From contig CM057154.1 of assembly GCA_029962745.1 (NCBI GenBank), positions 15,398,723-15,462,722 on the forward strand: DNA of 64,000 nt, in the 5' to 3' direction. Positions 23,427 to 35,816 of this stretch are shown piece by piece. The stretch is from Echinometra lucunter. Taxonomy: Eukaryota; Echinodermata; Echinoidea; Camarodonta; Echinometridae. How positions within the stretch are numbered: position 1 is the stretch's first letter; each line of letters opens with the position of its first letter. Made by a program: the position numbers and the translations under genes. A model generated the notes under the pieces. It had not been told where the DNA came from. It did no database searches and saw nothing but the letters and a program-made list of their open reading frames with translations.

Positions 23427-24161
23427 GTAAATGACAAATGCAACGACAGAAAAAAATACTGACTATTTGGCAACCCCAGTGTTGAGGTAGAGTGTATCGC
23501 TTTTAGTAAGAAACAAGAGCACACAGTTACCCTTCATATAAGAACTGATGAAATCCCTAAAGCAATAAGTCATTTTTTCAATTATTGCATGGCTATACAT
23601 TTGATTGTCGTGTTTTAACAAAATTTCAGACAGAAATACAAATGATCTTGTAGAAAAATTAATACATATGTCCTGAACTAACACCAATCTAAAGTAGAGT
23701 CCAAACATAACAATTTTACTATTGAAATTGAAAATTTTCAAAGTGATGTTAGGTGGAACTAACTGATTAGCAACTCCGCCATTTTTTGTTAATCGTCCCG
23801 ATCCTTAAGACTCCGCTTACACGAAGCCTCATCCACCGTCGTTACGACCGGGTCAGTGACTGGTACGTCCTTGGTGGGTCATGACAGGATACTATCGTAT
23901 AGAAAATGATTCTCATAATTAACAATGTAAACAATAATACATTTCATATTGCGGTATGGGTGTAATGTCTTGACTGGCTCGATTAGTATAGTTTATGATG
24001 TCATAAAAATGACGGCTCCTGTGAGCCAGGCTTTAGTAATAATTGCAATGTTTGGACTGTAGCGTGAGATGGACCTTTAAACATCCTCAGGACTTCGCTG
24101 TTAACCCATATACTTGGGTACTTATTACCAGGAAACACCAAAATCAGAATTCGTAGACGGT

Positions 24162-26255
24162 CTACTTCTGGAGCGAATCTCTCCACGCATATATCTTGGC
24201 ATGCACCTCATCGAAGGCTGGAGCGAGACGGGCCTTAGCTTTGTCCATGTATGCCTTGAGTTTAGGATTACCGCCAAGAATGTCACGACCGTTTACGGTG
24301 AACTGTGCAAACTGTAAAGACAGTTGAAAAAAAGAAAATGAAATGTAAAACAATGCAGAAATGTAACAGAATGCAGAAATCATAAACAGAAAAATTTTGC
24401 CGAATGTATCCTTTGGTATAAATATATAGATATAAACTATAAGAATTATGATTGCTACATGATTTTTGTGATGTCTGTAGACAACAATTCTATGAATTTC
24501 CTATATTAAAGCTTTGGTGTTTCGATTTCTTATTCTTCAGTTATATCGAGATTATTTCAGATATGGGGATGGAGGGCCGGGGGGGGGGGGGGAAGTAAGG
24601 TCAAATAAATTTACCAGTTTGACCGAAGGTTTACCGAAAATTCTAATCAAGCAACCCATCTCCCCAGGGAATAAAGTGCTTTACGATATTGCCCAAAGAG
24701 GCCTTTAATAATCATTGTGTTAAATATGGACAGAAATTTTGTTATGGGATTCGTCGAGCTATCGTTAATGCGAACTTAGCACCTAAGGTTTTTCCCCTAA
24801 ATCGGGCCCCTTTTTGATAATCAAATGGATATTTTCCCTCGTGCCAGAATAAGTACCCATTTTATTTTAATCATGACTAGATTATATGGTTTTCTGTCCA
24901 TTCTCGCACCTTTTAGTTCAATTTTCTACAATTTCATTTAATTTCGTGCAGAAAGTTCGTGATCTTGAACATATTTCGTCCTTGGTCATTTCGCATCAGA
25001 CAATGTCGTCATTTTGCAATCCATTTCGTCAAAATGTTATTTGAATTCGTCACCCCTTTGAAATAAATCGCACAGAATTTGATCATCACATCCTGCAGTG
25101 GATCGTAGGGTGAGACGAAATGAACGGACACAGACGAAAAAGAATGAGCAAGAACTAGTGCTGAACAAGTCTTGAAATTGATCAATCATTGACAAACATA
25201 AATGACGAATGACGAAACTGACTCTGACATTTGCACATTTAAAGGTTCTTAGGAAGAAACAGAATTGTACTTTGATGAAAGCGAATTAAAAAAAATCCTA
25301 TATAACAATAATGAATGTTTACCTCACAAACAGCCATGATGTCGGCAATCGTTATCTCTTTCCCACAGAGGAAGTTGTTGTCCTTGAGGAATCCCTTCTC
25401 GATCTTGTCAAGACTCTGCTTTAGATTCTCTGCGTCAGTTTTGACCTTCTCCTTATCCACGGGCTTCCCCGAGAATGCTGGAGCTAGCACCTGCATAAAG
25501 ATAAAATTTCAGTTATAATTCGAATTTTGATCCAAGTTCAATTAAGTCCAAGGTATTCAGATATTTGATGTCCATGCGTTCGTAGCTAAAGTACGTGAAA
25601 ATTCACTATGAAGAGGACCTTTGTTAGCCAACTGTTTAAATTTACCTCAGCCACAAAGAGGGCCACACATTTTCCTCTGGTGCCTGTATGATGGAAGGCA
25701 ATATACTCATCCACACGAGCCCGAGTCTTCAAGTCCTTTGGGTACCACTTATCGTCGAACTTGCCAGCATATTTGCTAGTCAGGTAACGGAAAATAGCGA
25801 CTCTGCGAAAGAGAAGACAAAATATGCAGAATGAATAATGAGATAACCTTATGGAAGATCAGACAGATAGTGTGAAGGGTGCCATTTCGATTCTTGTGTA
25901 CTTAAATGACTTGTCTTTCCATCTTTATACTAGCATTGATCCCACTTCAATGATTTCTTGAGAATAGTTCTGTTTGCAACTTCATTCATGCTATTTCTAT
26001 TGCGACTTTACAGCACTTAGAACGATTTCTTGTTGTTTACTTGTACTTTCACAACTACAAAAATAACATCAACGACATAAGCAAGTACAACAACAACTAC
26101 TATACGACGACGAGGGCGACTACAGCAACTACAACAAACCGACTACTGTTAGTACTACTACTATGAGGATGACTACAAGAAATAATTACAAGAACAAGAA
26201 GAACATCTTTACTACCATACTGCTACTACTACTTCTAATAAATCTACTACTGCTC

Positions 26256-26312
<57 letters not shown>

Positions 26313-29300
26313 TTACTACTACTACTAACGGTTTTGATTGTAAAAATGGTTTGTATTGCGAGAAAATTATCTTTTAGGGAGTGAATCAATAATGATTATT
26401 TTGACACTTCTTAAATCTTAAAAACAACAACAAATAAACACAACACCAATTGTGGCACTAGGAATTCAATTTTCCTCATCACTGTCTTTCCATTGATGAG
26501 ATTCTGTAATACGCCTTTAATCATGAAAGAAGCATAAAACGAATGACAATCCTTACGTTTCACCGAGGTAAAAATCGCCATCTTGAAGCCCTGGGACTGT
26601 CTGGAGTGGGAACTTGGTAGTATACTCAGGCTTCTTGTGCTCACCTGAAAAATAGAATAATTATATTTAAGAGGTGGTCACAACTCACTCCATGATCAAT
26701 AACTACGTGTATAAGTATACATGAACTAAAAGTAACGATAGTGATACATATGGTCAGACCTCAAACGATTTTTTTCCACGAAATTTTTAGATCTATTATA
26801 TCCATTCAGTATAATTAATTTGAGTGACTATGTATTCAATTATATTACGGCTGTATAATTTTCTTCACATTTTGATATGTTATGTACATCAACTACAAAT
26901 AAAGTTGTATGAATTTTTCATTTGTACTGAATGAATTAAATAAAGAATGCTTTAAAAAATACTATAGACAGTTGGACTGCCTTAAATCTCCTTCTACTAC
27001 TGAACTCTATTCAAAGGAATGAGATGACCGACCCACTAATATCATTGGTGAAATCTTTCCTAAAAAAAGAGCAGTAATAATGGGAATGGTTGATGAGCGA
27101 TTCCAGTGATATAATATGAAATTGGCGAAAAGCAATAGCGTAAATCGTTTGAGGTCTGACGACGACGGGTTTCTTATGTCTTTTGGCACCTGAGCGGACC
27201 GTTTGGAAACGACTGATGAAGTAGTTACTGCAAGGTATCACAAGCCATTTACAATGTTAGGTTCATTGGGCAATGGCATTGGAACGCTGCTGCCTTGCAG
27301 CAGCACAGGACTGTTCCCCCCAGTGGAGTGTATACAGTCAAATTTTACTACCAATATATTCGGGGGAGAGGGGTTCTCAGTATTGCTTCTCCAACCAGCT
27401 AAATCTAGGCCTATATAGGCAGCATTAAACATTCCGTCAAGTATGCCAACTTTGACCTAGCTATGATACCAATAGACGGTGTCTCAAGAAATGAAAACAA
27501 AACCCTGATTTTTATTGAAAGAACAAACGTGTGTGCCATGCCAAAAAAATTATGTTTATGAACCTGCATGTAATCGTGGATAAAGTAAGTTCCAAGTTAT
27601 TTAATTTCTAAAGGTTCTAGGAGTTTGCTCAGTTTCTTCCACATTTCTGGTTAACGTTCATCTTGGTAAAACCTCTCGGTAAAACCCCTCACTGTCAAGT
27701 CCACTTATTTAAAAAAAAATTAAAAACTATTTTGTTCAGCAGAGAAATTCGTATCATGAAACGCACGTAAAAAATCCCTTCCTGATCTCATGCTCTTTAA
27801 TGGAAATTAAACATACATAGTGAGACGCAAAAGTTTTTAGAACCGGGTATCTTTTTGAAACACCCAGCATATTGAACTCTTGATGACTCCCGTGCCTGCT
27901 ACACTTTGTCTTGTACGCACTTTGCCACCTTAGAAAGAATAGAATGACTGCATGACCAAGCAATTCCTTTCCAGTTATCTTACTTGTGTTGCATAACAAT
28001 GTATGACACAGTAGGCTTTATCCCAAACGCCTACAATATTAATTGAATTGTAAGCATGCACTTATTGTGTCGAGAAAAAATGGATTGTGAGCGAACACAA
28101 TTGATTTCTGAGGTGGTGAGTAAGCGTTTTTGCACGTAACTATACACATATTTTTGGGATGCAAGCATTTTTGTTTGCATGTATTTGCACTCACGAGTAT
28201 TTGCACTCCATAACAAAAGATACGAATAACAGCCCCTCAGTGTACAGGGTTTAGGGAAAGCGAAATTCTCTTGTAAAAAGTACCACGGTATACTAACGGT
28301 ACATAACCACATGACCACAGTTTTACCACGGTAATACTAATATGACGATATACCATCCGGCCTGTATACCGTCAGCTTACCTTGGTTGTATCAAGTGTAA
28401 CGAAGTACTTTAAAACAACAACAACAAAGGATGGGGGGGGGGGGATGTACGTAGCTATTCCTAGCTCCACACCTTGAAATGATTTATTAAATTTTGTGGG
28501 TGCATTCACGTGAATTGTTCGTCCTCTTTATCACCTGTGGCATGTACACAGGAAATATGAGTTGTGTCAGGAAAATAAACTCTCACTTCCTTACAGCTCT
28601 ATCTAAAAAAAAATAATACTTTAAAATGGTATATGCATATTTCGATTGTGCTCACGGATTTATTTAAAGCAACAATGTAAAAGTTATCATTTTGTATGAA
28701 ATACTTGTCAACATGTTGGAATTAATACATCCACGGTTCCAGTGGCGTTAATCCCGGGGGATGGGGGATATATATCCCCCCACTTTTTCGAAAGGGGGGG
28801 GGGGGGATGGCGTGTACAAACATCCCCCACTTTTTAAGGAAGAAATTATATTCTAATTAATCAGTTAGTAAAATTTTCAATGATCTGTCATTAAAAAAAA
28901 AAACCATATTTTAGAATTTCTATTTGAAAATGCAATTAAAAACCTGAAAAGTGGTAGTTTTTTTAGACCAAATTCGTGACGTCCGGGTACGCGGTTCCGA
29001 AGTTATGCAATATTTTGTACTCACATGTCGGATCAAAAATTGCTAAAAAACGTGATTTTGTGTACAAATCCAATACAAATTGTGTTTTCAGCAATAATTC
29101 ATAAATGTATGATTATTTTTACTATTAATGATCAAAATCAATTAGTTTTAGTTTGGTTATGATCCAAATAGTTTTGCCGACGAATGTTGTCCAAAAAGCA
29201 ATAAAAAACAAAAAGTCGAAAAACAAAGAAATACATAAGACATTTAAAAAACAATGAAATACATAAGAAATTAAATTTTATTCCAATTTTTTTTTCATGT

Positions 29301-31881
29301 ATACTTGTTAACAACACTACAAACAGTATTTATAACAAAAATAAGACTATTTAGAACTTCATCCAGTGATTTATAGCAAAAAGTCTGATTTACGCATAAA
29401 TTAGTATAATTAATTACCTAATGAATTATTTCTTAAAATTTAACTATGGAAATTGGTAGATGACGTCACGGGTGACATGCGTGCTGATTTTCAGCGCGAT
29501 CACGCAATCGACGGCCGAGATCTCAAGGGGGGGGGGTGGAATCTGCCCCCCCCCCCAGGTATAGCATCGCTCAAAAAGCCCAGCCTGATTAGGGTTAAAT
29601 CACTTGACTACGGCACCTCTACGTGATCTCGTTCCAAATATCGATAACCCTGTGACATTGCTGAAATAACTGATAAGATTTCAGTGGGGTGTTTCCATAA
29701 CATGACCCCCCATTTTTCTGACACCTGACACCCCATTTCTGACACCTCATTTTCCCATTCACTTTTGTACATGTAGCATTTTCATTCTGTGATTGGCCTT
29801 TTGCTAGTGAATATTCATCACTGTCTAATTGATTTTTGTGTGGGTTGTTTTTATTTCTTTTAGGGGGTTTTATGGAGGAGAAATATTACAAAATGGATTG
29901 TTGTATGCGTTTGAATTTATTTACATGAAAAGTAAATACGTTTGTATATGCAGTCATGTTTGGATTGATAAATAACGTAAAATCAATGAAATCCAAATGT
30001 TTCTCCCCCATAAAACCCACACAAAATTAATTAGACAGTAATGAATATTCACTAGCAAAAGGGCCAATCACAGAACGAAAATGCTACATGTACAAAATTG
30101 AATGGGAAAATGGGGAGTCAGAAATGGGGTGTCAGGTGTGTCAGAAAAAAAAAGGGGGGGGGGGGTGTCATGTTATGAAAACACCCATTTCAGTGTCACA
30201 CCATGCATGCCATGGCTTCTTTCCAAGGAATACAAGAGCCCTGAAAAGGGGCCGGTGAGCTCCGCTAGAGGATCTGATTCCCGACGTTTAGATCATCTGC
30301 TCTGATCGTCCTCGCTTGGTCTATTTCTCGAAACCGTCACAATTATAGATCTCTGACAACTCATAGAGACACATATATTAACTAATGAGCACGCGTTTCA
30401 AAGACCCGTGGGATGTGCACCAAGTAGACTTATGACTGTTTTGAGAAGCAAGGCCCGGGAGAGTGATTCTCCTCGATCAGAGCATATCGATCGAAGGGTC
30501 GAGAATCAGAGCTTTTATCAGGGCTCATATTCCTTTGAAAGATAACATGGTGAAAAACCCTGAAAAGTTTTCCTAAAATGAAGTTTCCCGACCATCCAGT
30601 CATCGCAGACATCTCGCTCATTAAATTGCATTGTAGTTGATAACATCCTTCCACAGGGATGATTATTCGAAAGAAATCGTAAGACTTATTTTTCATACTG
30701 GATTTTGGTATTCCTGCTACAGACAGGAGGAAGCTTAATTTTTTAAATTAAGAATATACCAGAAGAGTGGATGAAGAATTTTGATCCTGATATAGTGGGA
30801 GTTCATGAAACAATTGTCCATAAACTAGTGAACACTAAAAAAGTTCCCAGAAATATATACAACTTATTACTCGGTTCCCATACCCCGAACAAAAGATATG
30901 CATTTTGGAGTGAAAATTTACCTGTACCAGTAGCCATTAATTGGAAAAAGTCCACAATACTATTTTTTTTGCACTATAGACACCAAACTAAGATCTTTTT
31001 ATTTCAAGACTTTCCACAAAGCTATCGCGTTGGATGATTTTCTTTTTAAGATTAAGCGGAAGGATTCACCTAATTGCTCCCTATGTGATAAAAAGGAGGA
31101 AACAATGGTCCATCTATTTTATGAGTGTGAAAAGGTTACCCCACTTTGGCAGGACCTCCTTGCCCTAATTTCCCAGAATAACAGTTCTGTCATTAATGTT
31201 ACCAACTTTGAAAACCTTTTTGGAATCTGTAATGACAAATTTATTTCATATCTATTTTTGTTAATGAAATACCATATTTATATCTGCAAATTTAGTAATA
31301 GTCTCCCCAATACTTTAGCATTTAAATTTTTTGTTAGAAAACGGAAAGAAATTGAATATTATTTAGCAAAAAAGAAAAACAAACTAACTACCTATTTCAA
31401 GAAATGGCGTTTTGAGATTTGATTCTTCCCTTGCAATCCTATAGACCAATATAAGTATTGTTATTGTGTGCTTTTGTGTTCTGTATAGGATGCCACATGT
31501 AATATCTGCCTGTTGTCATTATGTATTACATGTACAATGTAGTACACTGTAATATCGCCATTAGGTGCCAGTTCATGTACTTCAAGGGCGACCTCCGAGA
31601 TTTCACCCAGTGACCTCTTGACAGCTGACATTGTTCGTTCTTTAACTCTTTTACCTTCGGATGTGGGATGTTGGGTTCGTAGGATCGCATACATTGGGTT
31701 CGCAGGATCGCATACATGTTCAGAGTGGCTGGATTGGGCAGGGTCGGGAGGCGGAGCGATTTTCTTTATACATGTATTTGAGTGTTTTGGGGGTTTTTGC
31801 GTGGTTTTGTTTGTTTTTGTTTTTTGGGGGAAGGGGGTGGTGTTTGTGAATAAGTGAAGGTGTGTCTGCGTGCGCGTATGC

Positions 31882-31928
<47 letters not shown>

Positions 31929-33326
31929 GGTGTCTGTGTGTTGGGGGGTGAGGATGTTTGGGGCGTGTTGGGGGTGGGGCAGGGGGTGTGAAAGGTACAG
32001 TATGTTTGTGTAAAGTGGATCGCCCTGCGTGTTTATGTAGTAGGGTTGGTGTCACCGGCAATCCTTGGGTTTATTTTTTCCATCTCGGAGATCCGCTCTT
32101 GAACAATTTTTAATTTGTTATTTTTAATATGTTACTCAATGTTCTGCCTCTTTTTTTTTTTTTTTACTACTCTTTTTTATGTTCAGTGATTTTGTATTTT
32201 GATCATGTAAATCACATGTAAATTTTATGATTCTCTATGATTTTTCTAATAAATACATAAATATATATAAAAAAAAGACTTATTTTTTTCTTTGTGATTG
32301 GTTTTGAATAACATTACACAGCTTTACACAACAAATTTACAGTGTATGCACTTGGAATGCAAAATAATTGTTCTGTTTCATTTATTATTGTAAAGCACTT
32401 TGAGCATGTGTATTATGTAAAGCCGCTATTATATCAATATCAATGTGTGTCTGTATGTACTAGTATGTGAGGATAGTGAAATGCGAGTTGGTCGATCGAG
32501 CGGTAACGTCCCAGGTCAGCTATCTGTCTAGTATAGCCTACAAACTGCATCTGATCTCAAGTTCAAGTTCAAGTTCAAGTTCATTTAAACCAATCAAGCA
32601 TACAATATATTACAATCAGTTGACAAAGAAGAAATATAACATGAAAGGTTTGAGACCCCGAAGAAGCAGAGCTTGTGAAAGGGGGCCCCTTAATGAAAGG
32701 AATAGAAAACTAAAAACACAAATAACAGATGCTTATCATAACAATAACTGATGATTAAGAAACACATTTATCTATAGGACCCAGGTTTGAAACCGAGTTA
32801 CGTCTTCGGGTGGTAACCATGGCTTGAATTAAAGGTGAATAATCGTCTGATTGATTCGCGTCTGTAAAAACCCAATTACACACAAAGTATCTGTCATGGT
32901 GTTCAGGAGTTACGTTCATAATAGATGTGTGCACTGAACTCCGGAAGGCACACTATCCAGCCAAAACTTGAGTTCCATTCAAACTTTGGCCGAGGCATAT
33001 TGACATGAATCATATTCAGTTGCCCTTGGTCAGATTTTATTGATCAAGGTAAAGCAACCGTGAGAAAATTATTTTGTAAAATCTTTAGTAAAACGAGACC
33101 CAACCAAATTTTAGGGTTAAATCGAGGTTTTCTTTTGTGTGACTCACACTATCAACTCATTCACGATCAAACACAACAACAGCATTACCAACAACATCAA
33201 GTACAAGAACATACCCGTAAAGAGATCGACGTATTCAAGCTCATGTGGAATTTTCGACAGCTTGAGAAAGATAGCCAAAGCACGGCATGGCTGAGATCTC
33301 AGATCAACGTACAACTTGATTGACAT
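24162..33326 (-). CDS. GSTT: Theta-class glutathione S-transferase, gene A (5 exons, intact)
   Basis: Coding exons: 33215-33326, 26557-26644, 25646-25802, 25323-25490, 24162-24311, all GT-AG, phases 1, 2, 0, 0. They give 224 residues, a little shorter than vertebrate theta enzymes (about 240). The thioredoxin-like domain (1-78) has KLYVDLRSQPCRA with catalytic Ser11, the cis-Pro pair Val54-Pro55 in QTVPGLQDGDF, and Glu66-Thr67 in the glutathione site. The helical domain includes WYPKDLKTRARVDEY (86-100) and the N-capping box TIAD (166-169), ending near WRDSLQK. Theta enzymes conjugate glutathione to small electrophiles in the cytosol and can act as peroxidases; the substrate here is unknown. 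The start fits the family (Met ten residues before Ser11). Intron 1 is 6.6 kb and full of transposons. It is the last gene of the array. Confidence 0.9.
26242..26330 (+). repeat. (TAC)n/(CTA)n microsatellite in intron 2 of gene A
   Basis: About 28 near-perfect ACT triplets, in a wider ACA/ACT-rich stretch. An array in the matching place of unit B (41119-41230) shows it predates the duplication. Poly-Leu and poly-Ser frames are artefacts. Confidence 0.9.
28741..28965 (+). mobile_element. hAT-like family 1 fragment, copy 3
   Basis: Starts agtggcgttaatcccggggg, a variant of the family terminus, followed by ggatatatatcccccc, a poly-G tract, ggcgtgtacaaacatccccc and gaaaatgcaattaaaaacc. It breaks off after one module, with no right end visible. 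It lies in the sequence unique to intron 1 of gene A. Confidence 0.7.
28966..29686. other. Gene A intron 1 sequence, nothing recognised
   Basis: AT-rich with a G/C homopolymer hairpin near 29526-29557 (poly-G, tggaatctg, poly-C). No exon seen. Confidence 0.4.
29687..30186. mobile_element. Long-armed foldback element with exact 9-bp target duplication (Mutator-like?)
   Basis: Arms of nearly 200 bases: gggtgtttccataacatgac at the left pairs with gtcatgttatgaaaacaccc at the right. Pairing continues inward through ctgacacc, ttcccattca, tgtacatgtagcattttc, tgattggcc and agtgaatattca. The 9-mer atttcagtg flanks both ends (29678-29686 and 30187-30195). Long terminal inverted repeats with 9-bp duplications are typical of Mutator-like elements; Merlin is an alternative. 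No transposase frame. Confidence 0.82.
30205..30560. repeat. Imperfect inverted repeat, arms of about 110 bases
   Basis: ccaaggaatacaagagccct near 30222 pairs with agggctcatattcctttg near 30518. gaggatctgattc and catctgctctgatcg pair with the matching stretch near 30470-30510. It is probably another decayed foldback element. Confidence 0.6.
30770..32276 (+). mobile_element. LINE 3' part with C-terminal zinc-knuckle region of ORF2
   Basis: 30771-30990 encodes the linker after the reverse transcriptase domain. After frame disruptions near 30970-31020, the plus strand reads TKLRSFYFKTFHKAIALDDF and FKIKRKDSPNCSLCDKKEET, then MVHLFYECEKVTPLWQDL. The CxxC...HLFxxC pattern is the zinc-binding domain found after many LINE reverse transcriptases. 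The frame ends at 31422. The 3' tail includes a (GA)n array at 31884-31920 and ends near aataaatacataaatata and an A-run at about 32276. It is inactive and sits in intron 1 of gene A. Confidence 0.75.
31884..31929 (+). repeat. (GA)n microsatellite
   Basis: About 20 GA units inside the 3' tail of the LINE, followed by G-rich sequence. Confidence 0.9.
32277..33143. other. Rest of gene A intron 1, probable LINE/SINE tails
   Basis: About 32380-32440 reads gtaaagcactttgagcatg and gtaaagccgctattatat, a 3'-tail-like sequence. Near 32558-32584 a (caagtt)n array may be the tail of a minus-strand element. Homology to unit B resumes near 33140. Confidence 0.4.
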
Positions 33327-33989
33327 GGTTGCTCTTCTCGTACTTTGTACCGGTCACTCAATCTCGATAAAGCCTGGTACGTGGAGCTTCTTTCCCTGCC
33401 TGGCGAACACTGACAACTACAATGATATTTCAGTCGTTTTAAAGAGAGTTTTATGCCGATTGTGAGCATAGTGTTTACTCTAGCTCTAGCTCTCTCTCTC
33501 TCTCTGTTCACTCCTTAGTTCGATTACGTCACAAAGACGTACAAGTGGGCTTGATTCCCTTGGAGGGGGAAGAGTATAAATACATACATGCAAATGCAAA
33601 TACAAATGTCTCAAAAGATGTTTTCGATCTATATCTAAATAGGGAGTACCATGCAGCTTCAGCTTCAGCTTAAGTTGTTTTCTCAAGCCAAAGTTTAGCT
33701 AACAAGGCTGTAAATTGTTTTACAGTGTTGCACCAAGCAGCGCATCAGGGATATAGTTAAAATGCTGAGCGTACCTTCATATTTGTTATATATGCTCTCA
33801 CACACACCCCACACGCACACACGGCTATAAGGTTTTCCTATGATGGAAGTCCCTACAGGGCTTGTTTCAGACGAAACATGCAGTGGCTCTTGACAAATTA
33901 TTCTTGTAAAATGATATCATGTCAACTTTTGCTTACAATAAAAAGCACGGTGGTAAATTAAGGTAATATGTTATATGGTTTAAATGGGG

Positions 33990-34341
33990 AAAGGGGGGGG
34001 GGAGGGGAGGTGTTCTTGTGCTGACCTAAACATCCAAGCTAGCTAGTAGGATGAGGAGAGTATAAAGATTATAAAAGACTTAAAAGCAATTTCAAGACTA
34101 TTAAGTCATAATTTAGATCAGTCTTGGATATAAAATGAACTCGTCTTGAAATGGAATGAATCCGATCTGTTCTCAGATATTTGATTTCTCTATACCGTGC
34201 GAAATCTCACCTCACTTAAGAAGATTCCAGAACATCCCCCTCTTGTTCCTGAATGGTGAAATGCCGTGTATTCATCCACTCTGGCTCTTTTCTTCAGGTC
34301 CTTTGGATACCAGTGGTCTGAGACCAGGTGTGCATACCAAG
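33990..34341 (-). pseudogene. Orphan copy of GST exon 3 (C-type) with its 3' intron flank
   Basis: 34211-34341 reads on the minus strand YAHLVSDHWYPKDLKKRARV, then DEYTAFHHSGTRGG and GIFLSE, followed by the same GTGAGA donor as gene C exon 3. The acceptor side (about 26 nt, the MAIIRYLATK part) is missing, replaced by the unrelated block shared with 21705. The downstream intron matches 49735-49943 of gene C down to a poly-G tract. No other exons of such a copy are found, so it is a displaced fragment, not a gene. Confidence 0.8.
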
Positions 34342-34552
34342 TTCGTGGTCCGTGAAAATTTCGCAGCAATCGGCCTGGTCGCCGCCGAGATGTTGAGAGG
34401 GCCTTTAAGTTAGGCCCCAGAACTCCTCACTAACTTAAATAGCCCAGTCTTTAACATGTTTAAAGGGCTAAGACCTCTCAGCGAACCATTGTAAAGAAAG
34501 TGATGGTCAATAGGGAAGGGGAGGGGTGCTGATGGAACGCACTTATTCTGCA

Positions 34553-34897
34553 CTATGCCACAGGCAATGGTAACAACAACTTGAAGACAATTTGTTCGAT
34601 GACAAAAAGAAGAAAGAAAAAAAACAAAACACAAAGACTCATAAAGCGCGTCGTGTCTTGTTCCAATTTTATTACAACTTTTTATTGCAAACCTTTCCAA
34701 ACAGAAGAGCAGAACCAAACCAAATATGCCATAGGCAATGGTAACAACAACTTGAAGACAATTTGTTCGATGACAAAAAGAAAGAAAGGAAAAACAAAAC
34801 AAAACACAAAGACTCATAAAGCGGCGTCGTGTCTTGTAATTTATTACAAACTTTTTATTGCAAACCTTTCCAAACAGAAGAGCAGAAACCAAACCAA
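34553..34897. repeat. Two-copy tandem repeat of about 170-175 bp in the 3' flank of gene B
   Basis: A unit starting actatgccacaggcaatgg and ending agagcagaaccaaaccaaa occurs at about 34552-34724 and again at about 34727-34902. Unit A has a single version near 22553-22722, so this expansion followed the segmental duplication. Confidence 0.85.
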
Positions 34898-35120
34898 AGT
34901 GAATAGTAAAGGTTAAGAATTCGTTCTTATTAAATGAAGTGCACTCTTTAGGAATAAATGAATCCTTTAATTTTCAAATGTTGACTTGCCCCTCTTGAAG
35001 AAAATATATAAATATACAGGAAAATCTGCTAGAACCTCCTCATTTTACGCATCAAGACTTCAGCTGCTGATCACAAAATGTATATATATTTTTAGTCATA
35101 AGACTTATACTGAACAGGAG

Positions 35121-35126
35121 TTTATT
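35121..35126 (-). promoter_or_regulatory. Polyadenylation signal AATAAA of GST gene B
   Basis: Same position and context as the signal of gene A, about 690-735 bases beyond the stop codon. Confidence 0.55.
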
Positions 35127-35816
35127 GTAAATGATTAAGGCAGCGACAGAAAAAATAACCATTGCCTATTTGGCAACCTCAATATTGAAGGAGAGTGTAT
35201 AGCTTTTAGTAAGACAAAGAGCACACAGTCATCATTTAAATAAGAACTGATGAAATCCCTGAAGCAATAATCCATTTTGTTTATAATTATTGCAAGGCTA
35301 TACATTTGATTGTAGTGCTTTAACAACAACAACAACAAAACTAAGACAGAAATACAACAACTAAAAGTGATCATTTAGAAAAAAGTTAATACATATGCCC
35401 TGAACATACAGAATCTAAAGTAAAGTGCAAACATAACATTTTACTACCGAAACTGAAAATTTTCAAGGCGATGTTAGGTGGAACTTTGATTAGCAACTCC
35501 GCCATTTTTTTTCTTAATCGTTTCGATGTTCAAGACCCGGCTTTAATACACAAAGCCTAATCCGTCATCGGTTGGTCATGGAAAGATTGTATCATTTAGA
35601 AAATAATTTTCAAAGTGAACAGTGCAAGCAATACCTTTGATATTGTCACATGGGTGTAATGTCTTGACTGCTTGGATTAGTGTAGTTTATGATGCCATAA
35701 AAGACTTCAGTAAAAAAAAAAAATAAATGAATAAAAAAAAATACAGTGTTTGGACCGTAGCGTTAAATGGGCCTTTCAACAACTTCACGATTGCGCTGTT
35801 AACCTATTCTCGGGTA

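Larger units (their letters stand above)
22435..33745 (-). repeat. Segmental tandem duplication, unit A (contains GST gene A)
   Basis: From the block near 22435 (atagcccagtctttt) to the block near 33740 (gttttacagtgttgcacc), this segment aligns in order with 34430-45925. The match covers 3' flank, polyadenylation region, all five exons, parts of every intron, a (TAC)n array and about 400 bases of upstream sequence. Unit A has about 4.7 kb of extra transposon sequence in intron 1 (about 28413-33140). Confidence 0.85.

Noticed and set aside
26163..26389. Poly-Leu and poly-Ser frames, also at 41042-41296
   Set aside because: Translation of (ACT)n arrays in GST introns.
33560..33590. tataaata near 33575 as the TATA box of gene A
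   Set aside because: It is on the wrong strand for a minus-strand gene and is not kept upstream of gene B.
34156..34413. 85-residue plus-strand frame
   Set aside because: Antisense shadow of the orphan GST exon 3 fragment.
34410..34892. 160-residue minus-strand frame with an internal repeat
   Set aside because: Its repetition reflects the local tandem duplication in the gene B 3' flank; no domain and not conserved as a frame in unit A.
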